Assembly: GCA_946965045.2 (NCBI GenBank)
Contig: OX337238.1
Coordinates: 558,001 to 622,000 of the forward strand
DNA: 64,000 bases
Direction of reading: 5' to 3'
Source: Epithemia pelagica
Taxonomy: Eukaryota > Bacillariophyta > Bacillariophyceae > Surirellales > Surirellaceae
In this document: positions 10,140 through 22,450 of the stretch, piece after piece
Layout: each line of letters opens with the position of its first letter
Numbering within the stretch: position 1 is the stretch's first letter
Program-made: the position numbers and the translations under genes
The notes under the pieces: generated by a model
Databases searched by the model: none
What the model was told of the DNA's origin: nothing
What the model saw: the letters and a program-made list of their open reading frames with translations, nothing else

Positions 10140-13100
10140 TTACTCTTCAACATTTTCCATTGGTCTCGTCGACGGATCCATTGGTCTCGACTTATCCATT
10201 GGTCTCGACTTATCCATTGGTCTCGACACGGGAGAGAGAGTTTTGGACGGTGCCTCGGTATCGTCGAGCTTGGCCTTGCTCGCTAGTTTCTTCCCTAGAT
10301 TCCCGGTATCTGTTACGATTTCTTTCCCCGCACCCACAAACTCTTCTCCAACATCCATGACTTCTTCACCGACGCCCATTCCGACACCCAACACACCACG
10401 TCGTACTTCGCCCCGGTAGATCTTCTTTTCCTCCTCTCGCCGTTCTTCCTCCTCTTCCGCTTCAATCACCGCGTCCGTTCGCCGTTCATCATGAAACACG
10501 CGGTATTTTGTGAGCCACGGCATGATGGCAACCACCAACAATTGACGCCACGCAACACCGGCGTTGGTCATGAAACGGTCGCCATGCCGCAGCTTCATGA
10601 GATACATTTGAGAGAGTCTTTCAATGTAGGGGTGACGATGAGCGTCGTGAACTAAAAGGTCTTTGATGAAGTGAGTTGGAACATAATCAAACGCATAGCC
10701 TGTCAACGAAGCAATCATTGTGAGCAACGTAGTCCATGGTATCCCAGCATTTGTTAATGTGTCGCGTACCGAAAAGTTGAACATCCTGCAGTATGTCAAG
10801 GTCGGTATAGAAATCGAGAGTAAGATGCATGGCGGTGTGTCAAACGAGAGAAGGGTGCTTGAACTTACCTCGGACAAAAACTTAACATCGATGCGGCCTG
10901 TCCAAAACAAAGCGGCAAACAAGAACTGTGTCACTCGTGCCAACAAAACGGAACCTGCAATACCAATGAACCAACATTCCAGCGCAAGCGAGGATATATT
11001 CGCAGCAAATGGCCGAGTTCTGTAATATGACCGGTATTGAATCATGCGACATGTCATGGTCAAAAGCATCTTCAAGCCTACTGTGATGGAAAGACCAATA
11101 CACCACGCAAGGAAGAGCATCGCTCCTCTCTTCAAACAGAGCGAAAGAGAGGCCTGTAAGGTATCGTCTACAACCCATCCGGCATGGTCCAGCTCGTTCG
11201 TGATCTTACCGAGGTTACGGGCCAGAAAAACAGAAAAATGACTCCACCGACAACGATGTAGAACAACCCTGCACTACCTGCCATTCCATAAACTGCGTTT
11301 CCAATATTCATGTACGTCTGTGGCAACAACAATATATGTGAGATTGGTCATTTTTCGTTTGGAAGTGGGTCGAGCAATTGTCTGCGTACCAGGTCAACCG
11401 CCGTTCGATACGCTTCAAAGTAGGGCGACCCCAACGACGGCAATGCCTTGCAACGGTACTTGAGAATAGTCGACACCGAACTGCAGTTTTCAAAAAGGAA
11501 TGGATAAGAATACAAAGGGATCACTGGGTGACGTCCACGGTCTTCGAAAAACAAGGAAACGTACCTTGGAATGTATAAAAGAGCAATCATGGACATGATG
11601 ACAATAGCCACAACGGCAGCCGGAAAGAACGATTTTCGAACCATTTCACCGGTCGGGAAAATGTTCATTATGGAATCAGGATAGTCGTCTTCAGCTAAGG
11701 AGTTTCGGTAATCATCAGCCTCTTGGGCCAGACGCTCCGCTATCAGAAAGAAGAAAACGGAGAGAAAAAGCCCGGTGATTAGTTGGGAGATCTGAATGAC
11801 GACGAGCCTTGTATTCAACCAAAGCCCTTCTTCGCGGAATAAACTTCCATCAATGAGTCGCCAGAACGTCCAGAGAATCCCTCCCATGTCTACAAACTTT
11901 TCCCCGTAGAGAATGTAATTCCTTGATGTTTGATCCCTTGTTCCCGATAGTTCTTTCTTGCGCGCATTCGAAAGTTTGGCGTTTCGACTCAGTGAGACAT
12001 CCTCCAGCTGATGAAGTTTCAGGGCGTTGGCAACCATGCTGGTAACCTTGCGCCGGGCGGCACGATGCATACGAGATTCCGCGTTCCATGACGACGGTGC
12101 CGCCGTCATACGGAGAGGCTGATGCAATTCGCCAGGATGTTTGTCCTTTGACAAACAAGAAATGATTGCTTGAAATGCAAAAAAGAGAGTGAGAACCATA
12201 CCCAAAGCGAATGCGAATTCTTCTGCCATGGTAGTTGAGAATTTCTGGCCGCTTCGTTCAACTAACCCGTACGGCACACTGCAGTTGTTTTCAAGCACAA
12301 AAGATGAGCATGAGAGATGCAAGCATGGGTTTCCAAGACAACACTAACCAGGACTCACACAGCGTATGTCAACGCAACTCCAACAGCGAAAAGTTGACCT
12401 TTCGGAGTCCGATTGGAAGGGTCATTTCCGAGACTCAAGGGAATCATGAAGAGCAACCCAATACAAGCCAGACATATTCCGAGTGCAGCCCTATTGAGTC
12501 CCATCAAAATACAGAGGAAGTGTGAGTCTCACTCAAAAAAGTAGCACAACGGGCACAATCCGACGATGAAGCAGTACCATGATAGAATTGTTTCGGCCAC
12601 TTGGCACCAAAAGTCGTCGCGAACACAAGTTTTATCCACATCAATAAATTCGTAAATATATCTCCCACTGAAAAGAGTTGGGAACAAAAAGAATGAGAGG
12701 GACCAACCGAGATACCCCGGTAGCAACAGACCCTGTTTTACTTACTACACAACGATGCTGTATGGCGAAAGGCAAACCGAAGGAATTGTTAGACCACACA
12801 CCGGCTCCGCGTAGAAGAACAGCACTCGCACTCTCAAGGACGTACTTTAGAATGAAAAACAATATCGTCAAGGAGACGGACGTCAGTGAAAGTTGAGTGT
12901 CCACCACAAAGTCTAACGCAGATAACTTTGTATTAAAGTCGGGTTTGTCCTGTTTCCGTTTACCCCTCGAAAACCTGGACCCATTCTTTTGGAAAAACCC
13001 ATGCCTTGTCGTCGTCGTCTTTGGATCATTTGGAATGGGTTCCAGTGCCTCTTCTTCATCAATAGGCTGCAACGAGTGTGCCATGCGTTCCGCATCCTTG

Positions 13101-15028
13101 TTGCTGTTATTATTGTCGTCGTCCTTGTCGTCCTTCGTGGTCGTGGCGACCAATTGGGTGGTGTGACAGGGCACACGTTCCCGAAAGACATCGTAAAAAA
13201 AGGTGGACGGCAGATTCTCATTGGTTGGATCCCAGCAGTCGTTTAAATCGTACGAAATGGCCTGAATGAGGGCCTCGAGGTCCAAACACCCCGACGGCGA
13301 CTGTGCCGCCGCCACCATTTCTTGGACCAATTCCCGATTGACGGCTCGCTCAATTTCACCATGGGATACCAGCAAGAGTTGGACCAAGGATTCGTCCACC
13401 ACGGGTGCCTGGACGGTAAAAGACTTTAACAGTGCGGTTCGCGCCATTTCGACAATTTGTCGTGACGAGTATTGGTCCGAATCTTGTTGGTAATTGGGAA
13501 TGTGAAGTTTGCGTCGACCAAATTCCAAGAGACGAGACACGATCAAGAATCGGTTCTTGGGTTTTGGTTCTGGCGCGGGAACATTGTCCTGGGCCTCTTG
13601 TGCCAATCGGGCCAAGGTCGGTGTCATGATGGTGGTCAACACCTGCACCAGGTCGAGAAATTGTGGTACCGTTTCCCGTTCGGGATAGGGAGCCGAGTCG
13701 GACCGGTCCGAACCTGGTTTCCGATGATTGGTTTCTTGTGGTTCCTCCTCGACAGGACCTGATGGTTGTGGAGAAGGGCCATTGGGCTCGGTGGATCCAT
13801 TTTGTTGTTGCAGAGCATTCCAATCATTCTCGTCGTCGTCTGGATCATGGACCGATACTGCAGTACGTTCTGGGTCCATTTCTTCCTCGTCGTCGGCGAC
13901 CGTCTCGACTTGAGGAAAGCCAGTTGCTCGACCCGTCCAGGTTTCCGGTTCGCCTTCACTGGGTTCTGCAAATTGCTGTTGCTGTTGTTGTTCATTAGTT
14001 GTGGATGCGGTTCGGACAGTCTCCAGGGTGGTGGATACGGTAGTTGGGGCCACGACCTGAAGTTCGTGCCGTGCCTGGGACCGTGTCTGGGACGCGGCGG
14101 CACCCACGAACGAGAGTGGAGTGGTACTGAGAATGCTGCGGCTGTGTCGAACCACCTGTTCCTGAAGTTCCTGCGTAATGGCATCTTGCAACAAACGTAA
14201 ACTCCCATCGTCAATGGATCCAAGTTGATTGGCGGCATGCAAGGTACTCAATTGACCCATTAACTTGTTCAATGGCACAGTGTTGTGGTTGTTGTTGTTG
14301 TTGTTGTTGTTGTTGTCATCATGGTCGTCGTCGTTGGCGGTCGACAAGGTGGATGCCGTCAGGGGTATCGACAAAGTGGGACTGGTGGAAGGAGCCCCTT
14401 GGATCCGGTCCCACTCGTCGTGGGACAACGAGTTGGTAGTCACCTGCAAACTCGTTGTAGCATCGTGGTGACGTTCGATCTGGTTTTGTTCCTGGTTGTC
14501 GGTCATGGACTCGTGCGAGTAAGAGGCATGTCCATGCGCGGCATCTGTCGTAGTACTACCACCATGCTCGGTTGCTGCTGCCGCATTCGAGGGGTCGACT
14601 GCAGCGAACGATGGTGGATTGCGAAAGGGGGCTTTTTGAATCCCCTGCACTGCCAGGCTCCACCACTGATCCAATTGATGGTAGGTGCCCTTGGCGGTGG
14701 CGGTGGCAATGGGAAAATATCGTTCGGCGGCACTCGTGGGGCTCTGTGGTTGGCTCGAGTGACGACTGGTTGTCGTTGTCGTGGTCTGGGAGACACCGGG
14801 TTGCTCCGGTACCCCATCGCCTCCTCCCAACGCTTGCACCACTTGGACGGCTTGGTCATGGGAAATGTCCAAGGAATAGCGACTTTTCAAGAGCGACTTG
14901 ACATCTTGCGACGATATCGTGGCATTGGATCGGGTTTCCTTGGACGTTTGATGCAAGGCAATGATATATTCCAATTCCTTGACATCGGCCGCTGCTCCCA
15001 CGGGTTGCGAAAAGCGACACCCAAACAT
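10140..15028 (-). CDS. Large polytopic membrane protein, paralog A (10 exons, 1396 aa)
   Basis: Exons on the minus strand: 15028-12846, 12757-12746 (12 nt), 12667-12578, 12490-12359, 12278-11565, 11480-11390, 11317-11210, 11153-10869, 10785-10770 (16 nt) and 10699-10140. The junctions keep frame and align residue by residue with paralog B. Domains in order: a short helical N-terminal module ([16 protein letters not shown]), a long disordered Gln/Asn/Ser-rich linker (to about residue 480), a helical module with an EF-hand-like end (about 500-670), then about eight membrane segments from 710 to 1190. After these comes the conserved block GRIDV...[18 protein letters not shown] and a charged tail. 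The C-terminal block reminds me of STRA6-type receptors (PF14752), from memory and with low confidence. Start: the ATG at 15028 (MFGCRF) aligns with the ATG of B; the longer frame opens on a non-ATG codon. Confidence 0.85.
10157..10230. repeat. Short in-gene tandem repeat (about 18 bp, four copies)
   Basis: The unit CCATTGGTCTCG starts at 10157, 10178, 10196 and 10214. On the coding (minus) strand it encodes repeats of the type SRPMDK at the extreme C-terminus of paralog A. Paralog B lacks this tail, so the repeat expanded after the duplication. Confidence 0.8.
12746..12757 (-). other. 12-nt microexon of paralog A
   Basis: Exon 2 of paralog A. It is bounded by an 88-bp upstream intron (donor GTACGT, acceptor CAG) and a 78-bp downstream intron (donor GTAAGT, acceptor CAG). 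With the flanking half codons it encodes Asn-Ile-Val-Val-Tyr. The matching microexon in paralog B (20263-20274) has the same length and phase. Confidence 0.8.
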
Positions 15029-15598
15029 GACACGGACGACAACGACGACGTGCCGATCCAATCCCTGCCTCGTTGGTGTCGACACCCAACACTCACACAC
15101 ACGCCGATTCGGGGGTCGTCCTCAGTGCAGGGTTGGGCCAACCACCTCGAGTAGTAGATACTCCAAGCTATGCACGCCACCGCCACTTTCAATGTTGCTG
15201 CTCGATAGACAGTCCAACCAACGAATGCGTGGATTTCATTTAGTTGTCCTCTCCAAGCTTTCAAAAGAGGGCAAGCTCACACTCTCCTCTGTCGAACCGG
15301 TGGACAAAAATCTCCAATAAATGAGAGACGGTTCCAGGATATTTTTGGGGCCGTTGAACATCAACCACAACGGATGAGATTCTCCCCCTTTTTAAGTCGC
15401 ACATGAGTCGTTTCCGATTACTCCTTCCCGCTAGGGATTGTTGTAGATCGGGAGCTAGAGGTGCGGGACTGATTGAGGTGCGGGACGGAGGTGCGAAAGA
15501 TAGGCGGGGTGGTATCCCCCATAGAGTGGGGGGAGAAGATATCATTCTTTGTTGATGCCGATTGCGCAAAAACCACAAAAAGGTATCACTCTGGCTGG
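15029..15598. other. Divergent intergenic region
   Basis: About 570 bp between the start of paralog A (minus) and the beta-rich secreted protein gene (plus); both promoters should lie here. An open frame covers part of it on the plus strand but opens on TTG and has no recognisable content. Confidence 0.6.
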
Positions 15599-17290
15599 AT
15601 GATTGGAACCATGTATGCCATACCGTTCCCGTCGACGATGAATTCTCGTGCCTTGTCTCGTGCCGGCACTGTCACGAATCGAAGAGGTCCTTTCTCCGTG
15701 GTGGTGGCGGTTCGTTCCCTAATGATAATGATGATGATGATGATGGTGGTCTGTCATGCCAACCAGCAGGCCCCCACCAACAACAACAAGAAGGAGCCGC
15801 AAGCAACCACAACGCCCACCCTGGATGCTCCTCGTTATCATCGTCGGCGATTCCCTCGATTTCATGTGTTGGGACCCGTCATTACCATGACACTCAAAGA
15901 TCCCTCTGCTTCCAACACGAACAATAACAACCAACAAGCCATGTCGTCCCCATCCGTGTCAACGGCGACAACGATTCCAGACAAGAAGAAGAAGAACAAA
16001 CATCATCAACAACAACAAGTATCTCCGCATCGATCGGGGTATTATCCTCCCGCCACCATTCCCACCACGTCCTCCTCCTCCGTTCGGGTGTCGGATTCGG
16101 CTCCGTCCTTGGTCATTCTCAAAACCTTGATATCCTCCATTCGTCCCAAAGCCACCTGGAGTCTGGAATGGGTCCCAACCAAGCAGCAGCAACAAGAGGA
16201 TGCGTTTCCTGCGAATACAAGCACGACCAACTCCCAGGACGCATCCCAATCATCCTCATCAACAACCAAGGGAGGAACCGCTGCCACTCCTTCCAAATCA
16301 TCACAACCGCCCAAGCAGCCAGCAGAACCACAACCACAACCAAAAGAACGTTCTCGAACCTGGATGCCCACCCTGGAACAGGTTTACGCCAATCTTACCT
16401 ACGAGTATCCCTCCCTCCCCTATTTTGCCCCCACGGACGTTCAAACTACGTGTCACTTTCGGACCCGGGTGGGCGACCTGTGGTTCCAACCCCGTTGGAA
16501 TCTGGCGACACACGAAACGGAATGGGATGTGTCGGTGTCACGAGGGACGTCATTTGTTCTCACGCGATTGGGGGGTCGTCGTCGTCCGTGGAGCGAGTCG
16601 GTGGACGGGACGGGACACGATTCTTTCGACCACGAGGCATCCTCCGTGCCCTTGCCCTGGATCCCTCGACTGTCTCTCAAATCCTTGGTGGGATCCTTTA
16701 CCGTGGCCCTCCCCGACAACAAGGCCCTTCATTCCATTCGATTCCGTCCCCAAATTGACTTTACCTCGTCCTACGCCGATGTATCCTGTCAAGTCCATGC
16801 CTCGTGTGGACCCCACCCACGGGACGACAACGACAATGACGACCACCATTGTCCACCGACCCAAGCCATTTTGAATTTGGACTACACCAATCCCACCTTG
16901 ACCGTCGTTCATCCCCTCAATGCATGGAACACGGTATCGCCTTCGATTGCCATTTATACCGCTCGCATCACCTATCAATGGCATGTCAAATTGACCCCCG
17001 ATGGTTCCTCCTCCCTTACCACCAAAATTGATCCCCTGGATGCCATTACCATGACCTGGACCGATCCCTGTCAATTGGGAGGAGGATCGTGGGTGGCCGA
17101 TGTGCGATTGCCCATTGGTGGTTCGTTGGCCGCCTGGCAATCACCGGCGGCTGGACCACACGGGTCGTCGTCGTCGTCGTCCTGGGACGCATGGCCCACT
17201 GCCGACAGTGGTGGTGGGGGAGGTCGCGTGAGTGCGCTGGCCACGGCCTTGACGGCCGATATTCGAATTCGACGACAATTCAAGTTTTAG
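15599..17290 (+). CDS. Secreted or plastid-targeted beta-strand-rich protein of unknown function
   Basis: A 563-aa frame from the ATG at 15599; a second ATG at 15611 is equally possible. The N-terminus is basic and then hydrophobic with six consecutive methionines, ending in VVCHANQQ, which reads as a signal peptide cleaved after Ala. A low-complexity linker covers about residues 55-250. The C-terminal ~300 residues show alternating short strands (for example LSLKSLVGSFTVALP, ITYQWHVKL, DAITMTWTD, GSWVADVRLPIGG), and the last residues are ADIRIRRQFKF. A terminal phenylalanine after an amphipathic strand is typical of outer-membrane beta-barrels, so a plastid-envelope or similar barrel is a reasonable hypothesis. 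I recognise no family. It sits between the two paralogous membrane genes on the opposite strand. Confidence 0.7.
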   Translation: MIGTMYAIPFPSTMNSRALSRAGTVTNRRGPFSVVVAVRSLMIMMMMMMVVCHANQQAPTNNNKKEPQATTTPTLDAPRYHRRRFPRFHVLGPVITMTLKDPSASNTNNNNQQAMSSPSVSTATTIPDKKKKNKHHQQQQVSPHRSGYYPPATIPTTSSSSVRVSDSAPSLVILKTLISSIRPKATWSLEWVPTKQQQQEDAFPANTSTTNSQDASQSSSSTTKGGTAATPSKSSQPPKQPAEPQPQPKERSRTWMPTLEQVYANLTYEYPSLPYFAPTDVQTTCHFRTRVGDLWFQPRWNLATHETEWDVSVSRGTSFVLTRLGGRRRPWSESVDGTGHDSFDHEASSVPLPWIPRLSLKSLVGSFTVALPDNKALHSIRFRPQIDFTSSYADVSCQVHASCGPHPRDDNDNDDHHCPPTQAILNLDYTNPTLTVVHPLNAWNTVSPSIAIYTARITYQWHVKLTPDGSSSLTTKIDPLDAITMTWTDPCQLGGGSWVADVRLPIGGSLAAWQSPAAGPHGSSSSSSWDAWPTADSGGGGGRVSALATALTADIRIRRQFKF

Positions 17291-17793
17291 CACACGCATC
17301 TCTCCAAACTTCACCTACTACATACTACAACGCCCTGTATGCTGGAAAAGTGCAGAAACTTTTGTCTTACAATAATGAGCGAGGAGAGCTATTACAACGA
17401 TATATCCCATTCTAGAATGATATAACAACCACAGACGGCAAGGCAACGGGGGATGTCATTGTCGAGAGTGGGGTTGTTCCGTATACTACTCGTATCCCGT
17501 TCCACTCCAAGCAATAGGATTTAATTGCAAGATATTCCGGTGATGAGGCTCTGTCATGGCCAAAGGTTGTTTTCATCACTACTTTCAGGGGTGTACAATA
17601 CACTTTACTTTAACCAAGATACGAGCAGTGGAATACGTCTCACTCTTTTCTAAAGTCGAAGCAATACGTCATATTATAGAATCTCGACGAAATGGAGAAG
17701 CTCGGTCATACCAACGTGACGTAGAAATGTTTGTCGAAACAAAGAGAGCGATACATGCGAGACTGTCGAGGTCAATCTCGGACAACCAAGGAT
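17291..17793. other. Convergent intergenic region
   Basis: About 500 bp between the 3' ends of the beta-rich protein gene and paralog B. No motif or gene is evident. Confidence 0.6.
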
Positions 17794-20700
17794 TCACTTT
17801 TGTGTTGTTCCAGGAGCATTGTGGGAAGCCTCTGTGACCTCGTTTTCATCTTCTATATGGTCGCTGTGCTCATGGATTGGGAATGTTCCCAGAGACCGAA
17901 CCGCTTCCGTGGTCATTTGGGCGCCATTCTTGACCATTTTTCCCATTTCGTCCGCAATGTCGGTACCGGCACCGTAGAGTTCTTCTCCCACCTCCACAAC
18001 TTCTTGCGCCACTTCGTGGCCCACTTCTGTGACTCCGCCTTGCATCTGTTTGACACCTCGATATGGGTCCTGTTCATCCTCTTCTCGTTCCACCTCGAAT
18101 TCGGCTTCGAATTCGGCCGCGACGCGACGTTCGTCCAGAAAGACACGGTATTTGGTCAGCCACGGCATGATGGCCAGAATGAGCAATTGTCTCCACGCCG
18201 TGCATGCGTTGTTGACAAATTTGTCACCGTGTCGCAGCTGCATCAAGTACATTTGGGTGAGCTGTTCAATGTACGGATGACGATGAGCCTCATGCACCAG
18301 CAAGTCCTTGAAAAAGTGGTCCGGAACCAAATCAAACCCGTACCCAAAGAGAACCACATCTCGCGATAAGTACGGGACATCAATCCGTCCCACCCAAAAC
18401 AGCGCCGCGGCCAGAAATTGGGTCACACGAGCAATCAGGACGGACCCGGCGAGACCAATGTACCATACTTCGCTGGCCAGTCCGGATACTCGGGCAGCAG
18501 CAGGTTTGATTCTATAGTAGGCCCGATACTGGGCCTTGCGGCAAGCACCGGTCACAAGCATCTTGATTCCGATGGTGATACTCAATCCGATACCCCATGC
18601 GGTGATCAAAAGGGCGATATCCTGGTGACACACAGTGTGAGAACAAGATCAAGACAAGACGTGTCAAACCAATCTTTTGTCAATCGTACCTGTGTGTAGG
18701 GCCACACAAACAAGAAAATGATTAGGCCCACGACAAAATAGACCAGGAGTGCGCTTCCCAACAATCCATAGATTGCATTGGCTGTGTTCATGTAGGTCTG
18801 TGTATATTATGTGAGCGGATGAATTGTGACCACAACAACACAAACACTTTTTAGTACCGTACCATATCAACGCCCTTGCGGAATCGTTGAAAGTAGGGCG
18901 AACCCAAGGATGGCAACAGTTTCCCTCGGTATTTCAAGACAGTTGCCATCGAACTGATTAGAGAATAAACGATGAGGCAATGGCATCAAGTGAATAACAA
19001 GGCTAAACATGACTTGGAGGGCCCCAGCAGGTTCACAACGTACCTTGGAACGTAGACTATAATGAGAAATACCTTGACGACCAATGCCACAAAGGTTGCT
19101 GGGATGAACGCAGTTTCAATCATCTCTCCCGTTGGGAAAATGTCCATCACCCAATCAGGAAGGTCGACATCGGATTCCAAGTCTTCTCGAAAGTCATCCG
19201 CAATCTGAGCAAGCCTGACAGTCGCTACGAAAAACAGAGCAAACCCAACGGCGCTCATTCCAACCTGCGTCACCTGGATAACCCACAGCCTGGTGCTAAT
19301 CCACAGCCCTTCCTCGTAGAACAGGCTTCCATCGCAAGCCTTCCAAAACGTCCAGATAATTCCACCAACTTCCTCTTTGGTTTCACCATGAGTGACAAAG
19401 TTTCGAGACGTCTCGTCACGGGTATGTGCCAAGGCCATTTTCGTGGATAAGGTGAGATTCTGTTCGGTATGGACGGCAGATCCCAACTCGTCCGATTTAT
19501 GAAGTCGCAATGCATTTGTGACAATCTTGTTAATTTTGAATTGGGCAGCTCGATAAACTCGGGTTTCCGCATCCCAGGATGTGGACGTGGTCAAGAACTG
19601 TAGAAACTTGGGCAGTTTGTGCGGATGGTCTCGGTCGACAAACAACATGACAGTACCTTGAAGCAAAAACATGAACGCCAGAGCACAGCCCACGGCAAGC
19701 GTCAGATTCTGCAGCACACCATAAAACTGATAGTCCAAGTCCGATTTCACGTCCGAACTTCTGACGACATCATCCAGATTTCTCTGTACCCAGTTCACGA
19801 TACAATATGGAACGCTACAACCACAAGACAAGTTGAGTCGTTTGGTGCATCATTGCGGGCTTTGCAACGTAAGTGGCACTTACAGAGTATTGATCATGGT
19901 AAAGGTGAACGCAAAGCCTTGTCTTCGTGCGGATTGGTCGGCGGGATTGTTTCCAACACTAATCGGTAGGATATGAAACATGCCCACTGCAATGAGCAAA
20001 CAGGCAATGATCAACCTGTTCACAGTATATAATATGGTAAGAGGTCCATATACAAAACGCCATGGGAGAGACCATGGAGGCTGGCAACCACGTACCACGA
20101 ATACACAGTTTCCGAAATCATGCACCAGTACGTAGACGATGCCGAACACTGTCGGTCAAAGACCTGGGACTTGATGAAAATACCGGCGCTATCCAACAAA
20201 GTCAGGTTGTGAGTCGGAACGTCAGATATCACAATGCCGGGGGGAAGATGAGATGTACTTACTACACAGTGGCGCTGGTCGTTTGGAAAGAACAATGAAA
20301 AAGAAGAACCAAAACGTTCAAAAAGAGCAGCACACACAGTTGAGGTCCAAACTGATATAAACATCCAAAATGCAATAACATCATCGACACACTCTGTCGT
20401 CGTCGTCATCTTACATGAGAATATAGGAAACCCAAATGAGAGTGTACACAATCAGCGAGATGGAGAGATCAATGACCATATCAATCCCTAAAAAGGCTGT
20501 GGAAAACTCCAGTTTGTCGTGTCTGCAGGAATAGTAAATGGGAAATAAGCATCGGCAAACTCTACTCCACAGGGATGGCTTGTCCGTTTCGGGTTCCTCC
20601 GGTTCGGCTTGCGGCGTCGTAGGATCGCCCTCGTCCCGACTTGGTTCTCCCGGAGCTTCCACCTGTTGTGGCTGGTCGGCACGTTCTTCTGGTACATTTG

Positions 20701-22450
20701 CATGATTCTCCCGCGGGACTTTCTCAACACCTTCCTTGTTGTTGTTTGGTGCGTCGTTGTCATCTTCCTTTTGGAGCTTGGTCTTGATACTGGGAAGAGG
20801 AACCCCAAAGACATCGTAAAAAAAGGTGGTGGGTGTATCGGTACAGGTGGGATCCCACGCGGAGAGATCGGACGAAATGGCCCGGAGGAGGGAGGTTTCA
20901 TCAAACCGTCCCGAGGGTGATTGGGCCACCTGGACCATTTCGCGAACCAGTGTCAGGTCATTGGCCCGTTCAATCTCTCCATTCACCAACAAGAACAATT
21001 GCACCAAGGTTTCATCCAAGACGGGAGCTTCCTCTCCCGGAATGGTTTTCAAGAGCGCTTGTCGACCCATGTCCAATACCTCGTGGGCCGAAAACGACGG
21101 TAGGTCGTCGTCCTGGTCCAGATGGAGTTTGCGTCGACCATAGGCCACAAATCGGTTCTGGAGTTTACCCCACAAACCAGGCTCCTCCTCGTCCTCCTCT
21201 TTGGGCAGTGTGGATTCGGGTTGCTGCTCCGCCTCGTCGGCTTCGTCGGTTCCAATTTCTGGTGACGTCGTCGTCGTGGTTTTGGTGGTATTCGTCCTCG
21301 TCTCGTATGCCAGACGGGCAAATTTGGGGATCAACATGGTGGAAAGAATTTGCACGAGATCCAAATACTCGGGAAGAAGCTCGGAATCCTCTCGATGCCT
21401 AGTAGGTTCGTCGTCGGGTGGTGGGTCCACTTCCTCCTCCTCCTTGTCGTCGTTGTTGGTTGGGGGAGACGACTCAAAGAATACCGATGGTTGAACGTGT
21501 GGCAGTTCGTCTCGGTGGCTATCATCGGTTTGCGTGGATTGCGTCCAGGTAAAATCGGGGACCACATCCGAGACTTCGACTACGGATGATTTTGCATGGG
21601 ACGACTCGACAAAGGTAATTTCCATGGTTTCCGTTGTCGTCGGTTCACTCTTTTGAGTATGGTTCCTTGTGCGAGGAGGAGATGCGTCGTCATCGTTAGC
21701 CGCCGCCGCCAAGTGTTGGGCCGATTGGGTCTTTTCCACAACTCGTGCGCGTAACTCGGCCGCCACATCCTTGGTCAGCGTTGCCATGTGATGATCCTGA
21801 CTGTGGGTCTTGCCGCCAGGAGGATGACGGTTCAGGGCATGAAGTCGCCGCAATCGTTTCATGGTACTGGACATGGCATGAGACGTGGCCGTCGACAGTC
21901 GATCCAGTTTGGTCGTTGTTGTTGTGGTGGGATGAGTGGCGTTTGCGGCTGTGAAGGATTCGCCTTGCAGTATTTCATTCGAGTGAGAGGGTCGTGATGG
22001 TGATGGTGCTTCCATCAAGGAGGTTCCTTGCTCGCGTGACATTTCTCGTGACAATAATTCGGAGCCTTCTCCTCCTCCTGTCGATTCCCGAGAAGGAGTG
22101 TGATGATGATGAAAGACGGACTGAATGCCATCGACAGCCTGGTGCATCAAATGGCTCAGTTTCTTGGAATGACTGCACGATTTGGACCGTGCATCGTCGT
22201 CGTCATCATCCAAAGGGTAAATCCGATCCATGGATGTGTCTCCCCCACCCAAACGTCGCACCAACTCAATGGCCTGCTCATGAGAAATGGTGAGGGAATG
22301 ACGACTCTGGAGCAAGGCCACAATATCCATGGAAGATACCGTCGCGTTGGCACGAGTTTCCTCCGACGTTTGTTGCAAGGCAATCACATATTCCAGTTCC
22401 TTCACGTCCGCGCCTGCGCCCACCGATCGCTCAAAGCGAAGACCCGACAT
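17794..22450 (-). CDS. Large polytopic membrane protein, paralog B (8 exons, 1356 aa)
   Basis: Exons on the minus strand: 22450-20415, 20274-20263 (12 nt), 20188-20096, 20015-19884, 19814-19044, 18953-18863, 18797-18690 and 18621-17794. All introns are GT-AG (65-140 bp) and the frame closes. Exons 2, 4, 6 and 7 have exactly the same lengths as in paralog A (12, 132, 91 and 108 nt). The N-terminal module ([20 protein letters not shown]), the helical module before the membrane part and the block YLSRDVVLFGYGFD...HRHPYIEQLTQMY are strongly conserved, while the linker and the C-terminal tail diverge. About eight membrane segments are predicted. Where A splits the DVxLFG segment with two introns and a 16-nt exon, B is uninterrupted. 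The ATG at 22450 (MSGLRFER) was chosen; the longer frame opens on TTG. Function unknown; a STRA6-like receptor or a channel are the options to test. Confidence 0.85.
20263..20274 (-). other. 12-nt microexon of paralog B
   Basis: Exon 2 of paralog B, flanked by introns of 140 bp (GTAAGA donor, pyrimidine-rich tract, CAG acceptor) and 74 bp (GTAAGT donor, TAG acceptor). It encodes Ile-Ala-Thr-Val-Tyr with its flanking half codons and lines up with the microexon at 12746-12757. Confidence 0.8.

Noticed and set aside
12641-12845. Read-through extension of exon 1 of paralog A
   Set aside because: The residues after the GTACGT donor do not align with paralog B, whereas splicing to the microexon does.
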